From assembly GCF_013155125.1 (NCBI RefSeq), contig NZ_CP053564.1, forward strand, positions 4,595,501 to 4,659,500: DNA of 64,000 nt, in the 5' to 3' direction. Below the pieces are notes generated by a model. It worked only from the letters and a program-made list of their open reading frames with translations, was not told the DNA's origin and made no database searches. Of this stretch, positions 41,673-50,351 are shown in pieces (the first letter of the stretch is position 1; the number at the start of each line of letters is the position of its first letter). The translations under genes were made by a program, and so were the position numbers. The DNA comes from Pseudonocardia broussonetiae (GTDB lineage: Bacteria; Actinomycetota; Actinomycetes; Mycobacteriales; Pseudonocardiaceae).

Positions 41673-42251
41673 TCAGGCGGGCGCCTCGGTGAGCGCGAGG
41701 TGGCCGCGCACGACCTCGCTGGTGGTCGGAGCCTCGACGCGGCCCCAGGAGTCGGGCTCCCACAGCCCGCCGCGGCGCAGCGAGGCCGAGCAGTGCACGA
41801 ACACCGACTCCACCGTGACGCCGATGGCCGCGACCGGGCGCTTGCCGTGGTCGACGGCGCGCTCCAGCACGTCCTCGTCGACGGTGACCACCGCGGAGCC
41901 CTCGACGCGCAGGACCTCCGGCCGCCCGGGCAGCAGGAACAGCAGGCCCACGTGCGGGTTGCCGAGCAGGTGGCGCATCGAGTCGAGCAGGTTGTTGCCC
42001 GCGAAGTCGGGCACCGCGATCCGGCCCGGGTCGAGCACCTGCACGAAGCCCGGCTCGCCGCCGCGGGGGGAGACCGTGCAGCGACCGTCGGCGCCGGACG
42101 TGGAGACCAGCACGAACGGCGACGCCGCGATCAGGGCGGCCGCGCCGGCGTCGACGTGGTCGATCTTCTTGCGGGCCACCAGCTCGTTCGGCGGGCGGTA
42201 GAGCTCCGCGAGCTGCTCGGGACTGGTGACGCTCGTGGCGAAGCCGGTCAT
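41673..42251 (-). CDS. PPOX-fold flavoprotein (DR_2398-like subfamily)
   Basis: 192 residues. LYRPPNELVARKKIDHVDAGAAALIAASPFVLVSTSGADGRCTVSPRGG is characteristic of the MSMEG_1061/DR_2398-like pyridoxamine-phosphate-oxidase branch. GRIAVPDFAGNNLLDSMRHLLGNPHVGLLFLLPGRPEVLRVEG completes the FMN-binding barrel, and C-terminal HCSASLRRGGLWEP follows. Enzyme activity unknown. 48 bp upstream of the HD gene on the same strand. Confidence 0.88.
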   Translation of the reverse strand: MTGFATSVTSPEQLAELYRPPNELVARKKIDHVDAGAAALIAASPFVLVSTSGADGRCTVSPRGGEPGFVQVLDPGRIAVPDFAGNNLLDSMRHLLGNPHVGLLFLLPGRPEVLRVEGSAVVTVDEDVLERAVDHGKRPVAAIGVTVESVFVHCSASLRRGGLWEPDSWGRVEAPTTSEVVRGHLALTEAPA

Positions 42252-42316
42252 GTGCCTGCTCTCGATCAGGGGAGCCGGGGCCGCCCGGGGCGCCGGCTCG
42301 GGGACGTGCCTGCACC

Positions 42317-43117
42317 CTATGTAGGGGAGGCTCGCCTGAGCAACGAGGGGCCCAGGGCGCGGGACAGGCCCAGTGCGGCGGTGCGCACGGCCGGGGCCAC
42401 GCGGGCGGTGTCGAGGCGGTGGGCCCAGCCGGTGATCGAGATCGCGGCGACCGCGGTCCCGTCGCCGTCCAGCACCGGGGCCGCGACGCAGGCGATGCCC
42501 ACCGTCGACTCCTCGTGCTCGACGGCCACCCCGCGCTCACGGATCCGCGCGAGCTCGGCGTCGAGCAGCCCGGGGGCGATCACGGTGCGCGGCGTGCGGC
42601 GCTCCAGCCCGGCCGCGACCACGGCGGCGAGCCGGTCGGGCGGGGCGAACGCGAGCAGCGCCTTGCCCACGCCGGTGCAGTGCGCGGGCATCCGCCCGCC
42701 CAGGCGCGAGGGCACCTCGGGCCCGCGGGTGCCGGTCAGCTTGTGCACGTAGACGACCTCGACGCCGTCGAGCACGGCCAGGTGCACCGTCTCGCGGGTG
42801 GCCTCGAACAGGTCGGCGAGGAACGGGGCGGCGGCCTCGCGCAGGCCCCGCTGCAGCGGCGCGAGCTGGCCGAGCTCGAACAGCCGCATGCCCAGGCGCA
42901 CCCCGCGCTCGGTGCGCTCCACGATCTGCCACTCGACGAGCTCGGCGAGCAGGCGGTGCGCGGTGCCCTTGGGGATGCCGGTGCGCCGGCACAGCTCGGC
43001 CAGCGTCAGCTCGGCGTCGCCCGGGCGGAAGGCGCCGAGCAGCGTCATCGTGCGGCCCAGCACGGAGTTCGGGACGCCCGCGGCCCCGTGCCCGCCCTCG
43101 CTCCCGGCCGCGCTCAC
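42317..43117 (-). CDS. IclR family transcriptional regulator
   Basis: 266 residues from GTG 43117. N-terminal winged helix NSVLGRTMTLLGAFRPGDAELTLAELCRRTGIPKGTAHRLLAELVEWQIVERTERG, then the IclR effector domain with VHLAVLDGVEVVYVHKLTG, PAHCTGVGKALLAF and GIACVAAPVLDGDGTAVAAISITG. Divergent from the SRPBCC gene at 43143 (25-bp gap), the most likely regulated gene. IclR proteins typically sense aromatic or small acids. Confidence 0.93.
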   Translation of the reverse strand: MSAAGSEGGHGAAGVPNSVLGRTMTLLGAFRPGDAELTLAELCRRTGIPKGTAHRLLAELVEWQIVERTERGVRLGMRLFELGQLAPLQRGLREAAAPFLADLFEATRETVHLAVLDGVEVVYVHKLTGTRGPEVPSRLGGRMPAHCTGVGKALLAFAPPDRLAAVVAAGLERRTPRTVIAPGLLDAELARIRERGVAVEHEESTVGIACVAAPVLDGDGTAVAAISITGWAHRLDTARVAPAVRTAALGLSRALGPSLLRRASPT

Positions 43118-43142
43118 GCCCCCATCCTGGCAGGATGCGGCC

Positions 43143-43631
43143 ATGATCGACGACACCCCGCAGGCCGAGCGCATCGAGGTCACGCGCACCATCCCCGCAC
43201 CCCCCGTGGCGGTGTTCGCCGTGCTGCGGGACCCGCAGGGCCACGTCGACATCGACAGCTCCGGGATGCTGCAGGACGCCACCGGCGAGCCCGTGTCCGC
43301 CGCGGGCGACGAGTTCGTCGTGCACATGGACCGCGAGGCGCTCGGCGACGTGCCGATGAGCCGCTACGACGTCACCGTCACCATCCGCGAGCTCGTGCCC
43401 GACGAGGCGATCTCCTGGACGATCCTGGGCCGGGTCCGCCCACCGATCGGCCACGTCTACGGCTACACGCTCGCCCCCGTCGAGGGCGGCACGCTCGTCA
43501 CCTCCTACTGCGACTGGTCGCAGATCCACCCGGAGTGGCGCGAGCGCGACATCTTCCCGATCATCTCCGCCCAGGCCCTGAAGGCCACGCTGGGGATCCT
43601 GGAGCGGACGGTCAGGCGCCGAGCCGGGTGA
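43143..43631 (+). CDS. SRPBCC (START-like) family protein
   Basis: 162 residues. IEVTRTIPAPPVAVFAVLRDPQGHVDIDSSGML begins a polyketide-cyclase/SRPBCC hydrophobic-pocket fold, closed by ISWTILGRVRPPIGHVYGYTLAPVEGGTLVTSYCDWS. Binds a hydrophobic ligand, function unknown. Its 3' end overlaps the convergent GH3 gene by 20 bp. Confidence 0.85.
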   Translation: MIDDTPQAERIEVTRTIPAPPVAVFAVLRDPQGHVDIDSSGMLQDATGEPVSAAGDEFVVHMDREALGDVPMSRYDVTVTIRELVPDEAISWTILGRVRPPIGHVYGYTLAPVEGGTLVTSYCDWSQIHPEWRERDIFPIISAQALKATLGILERTVRRRAG

Positions 43632-45804
43632 GCGTCTCCCGCGTGATCCCGATGCCCGGGAACGCGGCGAGCCGCGCGAGCGGGAAGTTGCCGATCACCT
43701 TCTGCAGCTCGGCGTCGTCGAGGATCCCGGGCCCGGCGGCCGCCCGCAGCGCCGGCCCGCCCTCGGGGTCGGCCAGCCACTCCTGCAGGGTCGAGTCGGC
43801 GGTGAGGACCGGGCGCGGCCGCTCGACGTCGACGGTGACGGTCCGGCACAGCCGCAGGTCGCGCGACGACGATCCGACGGCGATCTCGAACTCGCCCGGC
43901 TCCACCACCCAGCCGCCGTGCGCGACCGACCAGAACGACAGGTCGCGGGCGTGCAGGTCGAACGTGACCGTGCGCGACTCGCCGGGCTCCAGCGCGATCT
44001 TGGTGAACCCCCGCAGCTCGGCGGGCGGCCGCGCGACCGAGGCCTGCGGGTCGCCCACGTAGAGCTGCACGACCTCCCGCCCGGCCCGCTCGCCGGTGTT
44101 GGTGACGGTGGCGCCGACGGTGAGGTCGGTGCCGTCGACGTCGACGGTCAGCCCGGAGTAGCCGAACGTCGTGTACGACAGGCCGTGGCCGAACGGGTGG
44201 GCGACGGGCCGGTCGAGCGCGTCGAACCCGCGGTAGCCCACGAACACGCCCTCGCCGTAGCGGACACGGCCCTCCTCGCCGGGGAAGTTGAGGTGGGAGG
44301 GGGTGTCGGCCAGGCGCAGCGGGACCGTCTCGGCGAGGCGCCCGCCGGGGTCGGTGGCGCCGGTCAGGACGTCGGCGAGCGCGCCCCCGCCCGCCTGCCC
44401 GCCGAGCCAGCACGTGACGACCGCCGCCACCCGCTGCTCCCACGGGTCGGTGCGCACGACCCCGCCGTGCGCCAGCGCCACGACGACCGGCACGCCGGTG
44501 GCCGACAGCCGCGCGAGCAGCGCGGTCTGGGCGACGGGCAGGTCGATGTGGGTGCGGTCGAAGCCCTCCGACTCCTCGGCCGGCGGCAGGCCCAGCACCG
44601 CCACGACCACGTCGGCCCCGGACGCGAGCGCGACGGCCTCGTCGGCGAGCGCGCGGTCGGCGGGCCCGTCGAGGGCGTAGCCGGGCGCGAACCCGACCGT
44701 CGACGACGGCAGCGCCGCCCGGATCTCCTCGAGCGGCACGTCGACGCGCGTCGGGTTGACCTGCGAGCTGCCCGCGCCCTGGTAGCGCGGGGTGCGGGCG
44801 AGCTCGCCGACGACGGCGACGGTGAGCGCGGGGGAGTCGCGCAGCGGCAGCGTTCCGCTGTGCTCGTCGGGCCCCTCGTTGCGCAGCAGCACGATCGCGT
44901 CGGCGGCGGCGCGGCGGGCCAGCGCGTGGTGGGCGTCGTGGTCGAACTCGCCGCGTCCTGCCGGGCCGGCGCGCTCGACGAGCCGCCGCATCCGGTCGAC
45001 GGCGCGGTCGAGCACGGCCTCGTCGAGGCTGCCGTCGGCCACGGCGTCGACGATCGCGCGGTCGCTCACCCCGGTGTTCGGCGGCATCTCCAGGTCGAGC
45101 CCCGCGGCCAGCGCGGCGACCCGGTCGGCCACCGCGCCCCAGTCGGACACGACGACGCCGTCGAAGCCCCACTCGTCGCGCAGCACCGTGGTGAGCAGCC
45201 ATGCGTGCTCCGAGGCGTAGGTGCCGTTGACCCTGTTGTAGGCGCACATGACCGTCCACGGCCGCGCCGTGGTGACGACGTGCTCGAAGGCGGGCAGGTA
45301 GATCTCGCGCAGCGTGCGCTCGTCGACCTCGGCGCTCACGCGCAGCCGGTCGGTCTCCTGGTTGTTCGCGGCGAAGTGCTTGAGCGAGGTGCCCACACCC
45401 CGGCTCTGCACGCCCTCGACCAGCGCGGCGGCCAGCACGCCGGTGAGGTGCGGGTCCTCGGAGAAGTACTCGAAGTTGCGCCCGCACAGCGGCGAGCGCT
45501 TGATGTTGACCCCCGGGCCGAGGACGACGCCGACGCCCTGCGCCCGCGCCTCGGTGCCCAGAGCCTCGCCGACCTCGCGCAGCAGCGCCGGGTCCCACGT
45601 CGACGCGAGCGCGGCCGCCGTCGGGAAGCAGGTGGCGGGCAGGCTGCCGCCGAGGCCGACGTGGTCGCCCGCGCCCGGCTGCACGCGCAGGCCGTGCGGG
45701 CCGTCGGACACGAGGATCGACGGGACGCCCGGGACGGCGCTGGTGTGCCAGAAGTCGGCGCCGATGGACAGCGCCGCCTTCTGCTCGACGGTGAGGGGCT
45801 CCAT
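43612..45804 (-). CDS. glycoside hydrolase family 3 beta-glucosidase
   Basis: 730 residues, no signal peptide, so likely intracellular. (beta/alpha)8 domain to about residue 300 with KHFAANNQETDR and the nucleophile Asp in GVVVSDWGAV; GH3 C-terminal domain with DAIVLLRNEG and GAGSSQVNP; ending with a fibronectin-III-like domain (GREVVQLYVGDPQASVARPPAELRGF). The layout matches bacterial thermostable beta-glucosidases (BglX/BglB-like). The visible acid/base candidate is in EESEGFDR. Hydrolyses beta-glucosides; not obviously linked to the neighbouring catabolic clusters. Confidence 0.93.
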   Translation of the reverse strand: MEPLTVEQKAALSIGADFWHTSAVPGVPSILVSDGPHGLRVQPGAGDHVGLGGSLPATCFPTAAALASTWDPALLREVGEALGTEARAQGVGVVLGPGVNIKRSPLCGRNFEYFSEDPHLTGVLAAALVEGVQSRGVGTSLKHFAANNQETDRLRVSAEVDERTLREIYLPAFEHVVTTARPWTVMCAYNRVNGTYASEHAWLLTTVLRDEWGFDGVVVSDWGAVADRVAALAAGLDLEMPPNTGVSDRAIVDAVADGSLDEAVLDRAVDRMRRLVERAGPAGRGEFDHDAHHALARRAAADAIVLLRNEGPDEHSGTLPLRDSPALTVAVVGELARTPRYQGAGSSQVNPTRVDVPLEEIRAALPSSTVGFAPGYALDGPADRALADEAVALASGADVVVAVLGLPPAEESEGFDRTHIDLPVAQTALLARLSATGVPVVVALAHGGVVRTDPWEQRVAAVVTCWLGGQAGGGALADVLTGATDPGGRLAETVPLRLADTPSHLNFPGEEGRVRYGEGVFVGYRGFDALDRPVAHPFGHGLSYTTFGYSGLTVDVDGTDLTVGATVTNTGERAGREVVQLYVGDPQASVARPPAELRGFTKIALEPGESRTVTFDLHARDLSFWSVAHGGWVVEPGEFEIAVGSSSRDLRLCRTVTVDVERPRPVLTADSTLQEWLADPEGGPALRAAAGPGILDDAELQKVIGNFPLARLAAFPGIGITRETLTRLGA

Positions 45805-45840
45805 GCCCCGATCATGTCGGGTCGGGCGCAGGCCCGCAGG

Positions 45841-45885
45841 AGTGCCTACCGGAGCAGTGCCTACCGCAGCAGGGCCTACCGGAGC
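45841..45885 (+). repeat. three 15-bp tandem copies at a gene 3' end
   Basis: AGTGCCTACCGGAGC, AGTGCCTACCGCAGC, AGGGCCTACCGGAGC in direct succession. The last copy holds the stop codon (TAG at 45878-45876) and final codons of the minus-strand luciferase-like gene; the other two lie just beyond it, as if the gene end had been duplicated twice. Confidence 0.8.
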
Positions 45886-46898
45886 AGGGCCGTCACCTCC
45901 AGCACCTGGTCGTGGTCGGCGGCGTAGGGCGTGTTGAGCGACAGGCGCCCGGCGACGCCGCCGAAGCGCTCCCGGATCTGCGCGGCCACCGCCGGGGCGT
46001 CCCCGGCCACGGCGAACGCGTCGAGCACGTCGTCGTCGACCGCCGTGGCCATCTCGGCCCACGCCTGCTGCCGGGAGAGCCGGTTGAGCCGGTCGGCCAG
46101 CTCGCCCCACCCGTGCAGCTCCAGGACGGGGCGGTAGGCCGGCGTCGAGGCGTAGAAGGCGATCTGGCGCCGGACGCCCGCCTCGGCCGCGGCCCGCTGC
46201 TCCGGGGTGTCGCCGAGCACGGCGAACACCGCGAGGGAGACGGTGAACCCGTCGAGGGAGCCGCCGCGGCCCTGCGCGAGCGCGGGCACCGTGACCTCGG
46301 TGAGGTAGCGGACGGTGGTGAGGCTGTGGCAGAGGATGCCGTCGGCGACCCGGCCCGCGACCTCGGTCATCCGCTCGCCGACCGCGGCCAGCAGCACCGG
46401 CGGCGGGCCGTGCGGGTTGGGGCCGGGGTCGAAGAACTCCGTCATCAGGGTGTGGCGGTAGAACTCGCCCTCGACGTGCAGCCGCCCGCCGGTGGCGAAC
46501 CGCTCCCAGATCGCGCGCAGCGTGCCGACGTACTCCTCCATGCGTGCGGCCGGGCGGCCCCACGGCATGCCGAAGCGCCGCTCGATGTGCGCGCGGACCT
46601 GCGAGCCCAGGCCCAGCTCGAACCGGCCCCCGGACACGAGCTGCACGTCGTTGGCCACCATCGCGGTGGTCATCGGGTTGCGGGCGAAGGCGACCGCGAT
46701 CCCGCTCTGCAGCGTGATGCGGCTGGTCGCCCGCGCGGCCAGGGTGAGCGCGACGAACGGGTCGTGCGAGGTCTCGGGGATCGAGACGCCGTCGTAGCCC
46801 TCGGCCTCGGCGCGCACGGCGGCGGCCTCGCAGGCGAGCGGGTCGGCGGTGAAGTCGACGACGGCGTCGACCAGCAGCGGGCGGCTCACCGCGGTCAC
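45876..46898 (-). CDS. LLM class F420-dependent oxidoreductase
   Basis: 340 residues from GTG 46898 (GTGA overlap with the acyl-CoA synthetase stop). Luciferase-like fold: AAVRAEAEGYDGVSIPETSHDPFVALTLAARATSRITLQSGIAVAFARNPMTTAMVANDVQLVSGGRFELGLGSQVRAHIERRFGMPW is very typical of TIGR03617-like F420-dependent enzymes. Later VLLAAVGERMTEVAGRVADGIL. Co-transcribed with the synthetase, suggesting action on an activated or unactivated acid substrate of the same pathway. Confidence 0.9.
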   Translation of the reverse strand: MTAVSRPLLVDAVVDFTADPLACEAAAVRAEAEGYDGVSIPETSHDPFVALTLAARATSRITLQSGIAVAFARNPMTTAMVANDVQLVSGGRFELGLGSQVRAHIERRFGMPWGRPAARMEEYVGTLRAIWERFATGGRLHVEGEFYRHTLMTEFFDPGPNPHGPPPVLLAAVGERMTEVAGRVADGILCHSLTTVRYLTEVTVPALAQGRGGSLDGFTVSLAVFAVLGDTPEQRAAAEAGVRRQIAFYASTPAYRPVLELHGWGELADRLNRLSRQQAWAEMATAVDDDVLDAFAVAGDAPAVAAQIRERFGGVAGRLSLNTPYAADHDQVLEVTALLR

Positions 46899-48439
46899 GC
46901 CGTCGGCGCCGGGTGGCGGTCGCGCAGCTTGTGCTTCTGCAGCTTGCCGGTCTCGGTGCGCGGCAGGGTGTCGACGAACTCGATGCTGCGCGGCACCTTG
47001 TACCCGGCCAGCGTCGTGCGCAGGAAGGCGAGCAGCTCGGCCTCCAGCTCGGGGGAGCCGGTGACGCCGGGCGCGGGCTGCACGAACGCCTTGACCTGCT
47101 CGCCCATCTCCTCGTCGGGGATGCCGATGACGGCGAGGTCGAACACCGCCGGGTGCAGCGTCAGCGCGTTCTCGATCTCCTGCGGGTAGATGTTCACCCC
47201 ACCCGAGATGATCATGAAGGCCTTGCGGTCGGTGAGGTGCAGGAAGCCCTCCTCGTCGAGGTAGCCGACGTCGCCGGTCGTGCCCCAGTTCGGGTGCTCG
47301 GGGTGCTGCGCGCCGCGGGTCTTGTCGGGGTCGTTGTGGTAGGCGAACGGCAGGACCTCGCGCTCGAAGTAGACGAGCCCGACCTCGCCGGTCGGCAGCT
47401 CGGAGCCGTCGTCGGCGCAGATGTGCAGGACGCCCAGCAGCGCCTTCCCGACCGAGCCGGGGTGCTGCAGCCACGTCGGGGAGTCGATCACGGTGACGCC
47501 GATGGCCTCGGTCGCCGCGTAGTACTCCTGCAGGATCGGGCCCCACCACTCGATCATCCGCTGCTTCACCTCGACCGGGCACGGGGCCGCGGCGTGCACG
47601 GCGACGCGGTGCGAGGACAGGTCGTGGGCGGTGCGCACGTCCTCGGGCAGCTTGAGCATGCGGACGAACATCGTCGGCACCCACTGGCTGTGCGTGACGG
47701 AGTAGCGCTCGATCGCGGCCAGCGCCGCGGCCGGCTCGAACTTCGGCATGACGACGACGGTGCCGCCGACCTGGTGGATCATGCCGCCGAAGCGCAGCGG
47801 CGCGGCGTGGTAGAGCGGGGCGGGGGAGAGGTAGACGGTGTCGTCGCCGAAGCCGTAGAGCGGGCCGAACAGGCCGATCAGCGGGTCGCCGCCCTCGACG
47901 ACGGACACGCCGGGCAGCGGGGCCCTGATGCCCTTGGGCACGCCGGTGGTGCCGGAGGAGTAGAGCATGTCGCGGCCGCGGGGCTGCTCGGGCAGCGGCT
48001 CGGGCGAGGCGGCGGCGAGCGCGGCCGCGTAGTCGTCGTGGCCCTCGACCGCGGTGTCGCCGAAGGACAGGCGCAGGTCGACGCCGGGCGTGTCGGCGAG
48101 GATCGCGGTGGCGGTGGCGGCGTACCGGGAGGAGGCGACCACGGCCTTCGCGCCGCAGTCGCGCACGATGTAGGACACCTCGGACGGCGTCAGGTTCTGG
48201 TTGACGGCGGTGAGGTAGAGGCCGCTGCGCATCGCGGCCCAGAACACCTCGTAGTTGCGCAGCGAGTTCTCCGTGATCAGCGCGACGGCGTCACCGGGGC
48301 GCAGGCCGGCGTCGTGCAGGGCCCGGGAGAGCCGGATCGAGCGCTCGTCCAGCTCGGCGTAGGTGAGCACGGCACCGGTGTCGGACATGACGACGGCGGC
48401 CTTGTCCGGGATGGTCGCGGCGAACTTGCCTGGGTACAC
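46895..48439 (-). CDS. acyl-CoA synthetase (AMP-forming), FadD-like
   Basis: 514 residues from GTG 48439. ANL motifs: MLYSSGTTGVPKGI (around residue 158), EYYAATEAIGVTV, GDVGYLDEEGFLHLTDRKAFMIISGG and TLPRTETGKLQKHKLR with the C-terminal catalytic Lys. Starts with MYPGKFAATIPDKAAVVM, a beginning seen in mycobacterial FadD-type synthetases. Activates an organic acid as its CoA ester. The TetR gene lies upstream on the same strand (75-bp gap). Confidence 0.92.
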   Translation of the reverse strand: MYPGKFAATIPDKAAVVMSDTGAVLTYAELDERSIRLSRALHDAGLRPGDAVALITENSLRNYEVFWAAMRSGLYLTAVNQNLTPSEVSYIVRDCGAKAVVASSRYAATATAILADTPGVDLRLSFGDTAVEGHDDYAAALAAASPEPLPEQPRGRDMLYSSGTTGVPKGIRAPLPGVSVVEGGDPLIGLFGPLYGFGDDTVYLSPAPLYHAAPLRFGGMIHQVGGTVVVMPKFEPAAALAAIERYSVTHSQWVPTMFVRMLKLPEDVRTAHDLSSHRVAVHAAAPCPVEVKQRMIEWWGPILQEYYAATEAIGVTVIDSPTWLQHPGSVGKALLGVLHICADDGSELPTGEVGLVYFEREVLPFAYHNDPDKTRGAQHPEHPNWGTTGDVGYLDEEGFLHLTDRKAFMIISGGVNIYPQEIENALTLHPAVFDLAVIGIPDEEMGEQVKAFVQPAPGVTGSPELEAELLAFLRTTLAGYKVPRSIEFVDTLPRTETGKLQKHKLRDRHPAPTA

Positions 48440-48513
48440 GGGCGCTCCTCGGTGAGTGGTCAGGGCAGGATGGCAGCGGCGCGGGCACCGATCAAGGCTT
48501 GGTCATCCGCCGT

Positions 48514-49116
48514 TCACTGGGGCTCGTCCAGCGGCTCGACCCCGAGGCACTGGTGGGCCATCGCGTCGAGCAGCGCGGCGAGCCGGTCGTCGGGCAGCCC
48601 GCTGCTGAAGAACAGCGTCGACTGGATGGCGCCGATGGCGGCGTGCACCGCCACGCGCAGCTCGGGGTCCGACAGGTCGCGGCGCAGCGGGGCCAGCACG
48701 TGCACCCAGTCCTCGAGGTAGTGGCGCTGCCGCCTGCGCAGCCGCCTGCGGTCGTCCTCGGGCAGGTTGTGCACCTCGCGGTGGTAGATCGCGAGCATGT
48801 GTCGCTCGGTGATGGCGACCTGGATGTGGTCGCGGACCAGCGCGGACAGGGCGCTGCGGTCGTCGGCGGCCGTGGAGACGATCGCCGCGGCGCGGTCGGC
48901 GAGGCGGTCCATCCCCTGGTCGAGCACGGCCACCAGCACGGCGATCTTGCTGTCGAAGTGCCGGTAGATGCCGGACCCGACGATGCCGGCCTGCGCGCCG
49001 ATCTCGGCCATCCCCACCGAGTGGAAGCCACGCCGGGCCGTGAGCTCGGCGGCGGCGTCGAGGATCCGGGAACGCCGGTCCGGATCGCGCCTGCGGCCGG
49101 TGTCGGTCTGCGACAT
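48514..49116 (-). CDS. TetR family transcriptional regulator
   Basis: 200 residues. N-terminal helix-turn-helix RRSRILDAAAELTARRGFHSVGMAEIGAQAGIVGSGIYRHFDSKIAVLVAVL (residues 15-62), followed by a KstR2/SACE-like C-terminal helical ligand domain with HREVHNLPEDDRRRLRRRQRHYLEDW. Divergent from the acyl-CoA dehydrogenase at 49189 across 72 bp and followed by the synthetase gene, so it likely controls both arms of this acyl-CoA pathway. The ligand is probably a CoA ester, by analogy with KstR2-like proteins. Confidence 0.92.
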   Translation of the reverse strand: MSQTDTGRRRDPDRRSRILDAAAELTARRGFHSVGMAEIGAQAGIVGSGIYRHFDSKIAVLVAVLDQGMDRLADRAAAIVSTAADDRSALSALVRDHIQVAITERHMLAIYHREVHNLPEDDRRRLRRRQRHYLEDWVHVLAPLRRDLSDPELRVAVHAAIGAIQSTLFFSSGLPDDRLAALLDAMAHQCLGVEPLDEPQ

Positions 49117-49188
49117 CTGGCCAGTGTGGCACCGGACGCGCTACGTTCCTAGTGCACCCGAATTCACATCCGAGGGACAGGGGTCGTC

Positions 49189-50340
49189 GTGGACTTCACC
49201 GAGACCGACGAGCACCGCGATCTGCGCGACGCGGTCGGTGCCGTCGCGAGCCGGTTCGGGCCGACCTACTACGCGGAGCGCGCGGCCGCCGGGAAGCCGT
49301 GCCACGAGCTGTGGTCGGCGCTGGGGGAGTCGGGCTTCGTCGGCGTCAACGTCGCCGAGGAGCACGGCGGGGGCGGGGGCGGGCTCGTCGAGCTCGCGAT
49401 CGTCTGCGAGGAGATCGCCGCCCGCGGCACCCCGCTGCTCCTGCTGCTGGTCTCGGCGGCGATCTCGGCCGAGGTGATCGGGGAGTTCGGCAGCGACGAG
49501 CAGAAGGCGCGCTGGCTGCCGGGCCTGGCCGACGGCACGGTGAAGGTCGTCTTCGCGGTCACCGAGCCCGACGCGGGCTCCAACACGCACAGGATCTCCA
49601 CGTCGGCCGTGCGTGACGGCGAGGACTGGCTGATCACCGGCACCAAGTACTACATCTCCGGCGTCGACGAGGCGGAGGCGCTGCTCGTCGTCGCGCGGAC
49701 CGGGCGCGACGAGTCGGGCGGCCCGCTGATGTCGCTGTTCGTCGTGCCGACCGACGCCCCGGGTCTGGAGGCGGTGCCGCTGCCCGTCGACGCGATGCTC
49801 CCGGAGAAGCAGTTCACGCTGCACTTCGACGGGGTCCGCGTCGGCCCCGATGCGCTGGTGGGGGAGGAGGGCGCGGGGTTCCGGCAGGTCTTCCGCGGCC
49901 TCAACCCGGAGCGGATCACCGGGGCGGCGCTGTGCGTCGGCATCGCCCGGCACGCGCTCGACCAGGCCGCCTCCTACGCCACCACGCGCCAGGTCTGGTC
50001 GACGCCGATCGGCGCGCACCAGGGCGTCGCGCACCCGCTGGCCAAGGCCAAGATCGAGACCGAGCTCGCCGCGCTGATGACGCGCAAGGCCGCCTGGCTG
50101 CACGACCGCGGGCTGCCGGCGGGCGAGGCGTCGAACATGGCGAAGTACGCCGCGGCCGAGGCGGCGCTCGGCGCCGTCGACGCCGCGATCCAGGCGCACG
50201 GGGGCAACGGGCTCGCCAGCGAGTACGGGCTCGTCCCGTACTGGGGGCTGGCCCGCCTGCTGCGGATCGCGCCGGTGAACCGCGAGATGATCCTCAACTA
50301 CGTGGCCCAGCACAGCCTGGGCCTCCCGCGCTCCTACTAG
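49189..50340 (+). CDS. acyl-CoA dehydrogenase
   Basis: 383 residues from GTG 49189. MDFTETDEHRDLRDAVGAVASRFG, FAVTEPDAGSNTHRI, ITGTKYYISGVDEA, LNPERITGAALCVGIA and HGGNGLASEYGLVPYWGLARLLRIAPVNREMILNYVAQHSLGLPRSY. Related to the dehydrogenase at 30407. It makes the 2-enoyl-CoA; because an acyl-CoA carboxylase follows, the parallel with LiuA/AtuD-type dehydrogenases is clear. A -10-like TACGTT (49142-49147) is in the upstream gap. Confidence 0.92.
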   Translation: MDFTETDEHRDLRDAVGAVASRFGPTYYAERAAAGKPCHELWSALGESGFVGVNVAEEHGGGGGGLVELAIVCEEIAARGTPLLLLLVSAAISAEVIGEFGSDEQKARWLPGLADGTVKVVFAVTEPDAGSNTHRISTSAVRDGEDWLITGTKYYISGVDEAEALLVVARTGRDESGGPLMSLFVVPTDAPGLEAVPLPVDAMLPEKQFTLHFDGVRVGPDALVGEEGAGFRQVFRGLNPERITGAALCVGIARHALDQAASYATTRQVWSTPIGAHQGVAHPLAKAKIETELAALMTRKAAWLHDRGLPAGEASNMAKYAAAEAALGAVDAAIQAHGGNGLASEYGLVPYWGLARLLRIAPVNREMILNYVAQHSLGLPRSY

Positions 50341-50351
50341 GACGGCCGGCC

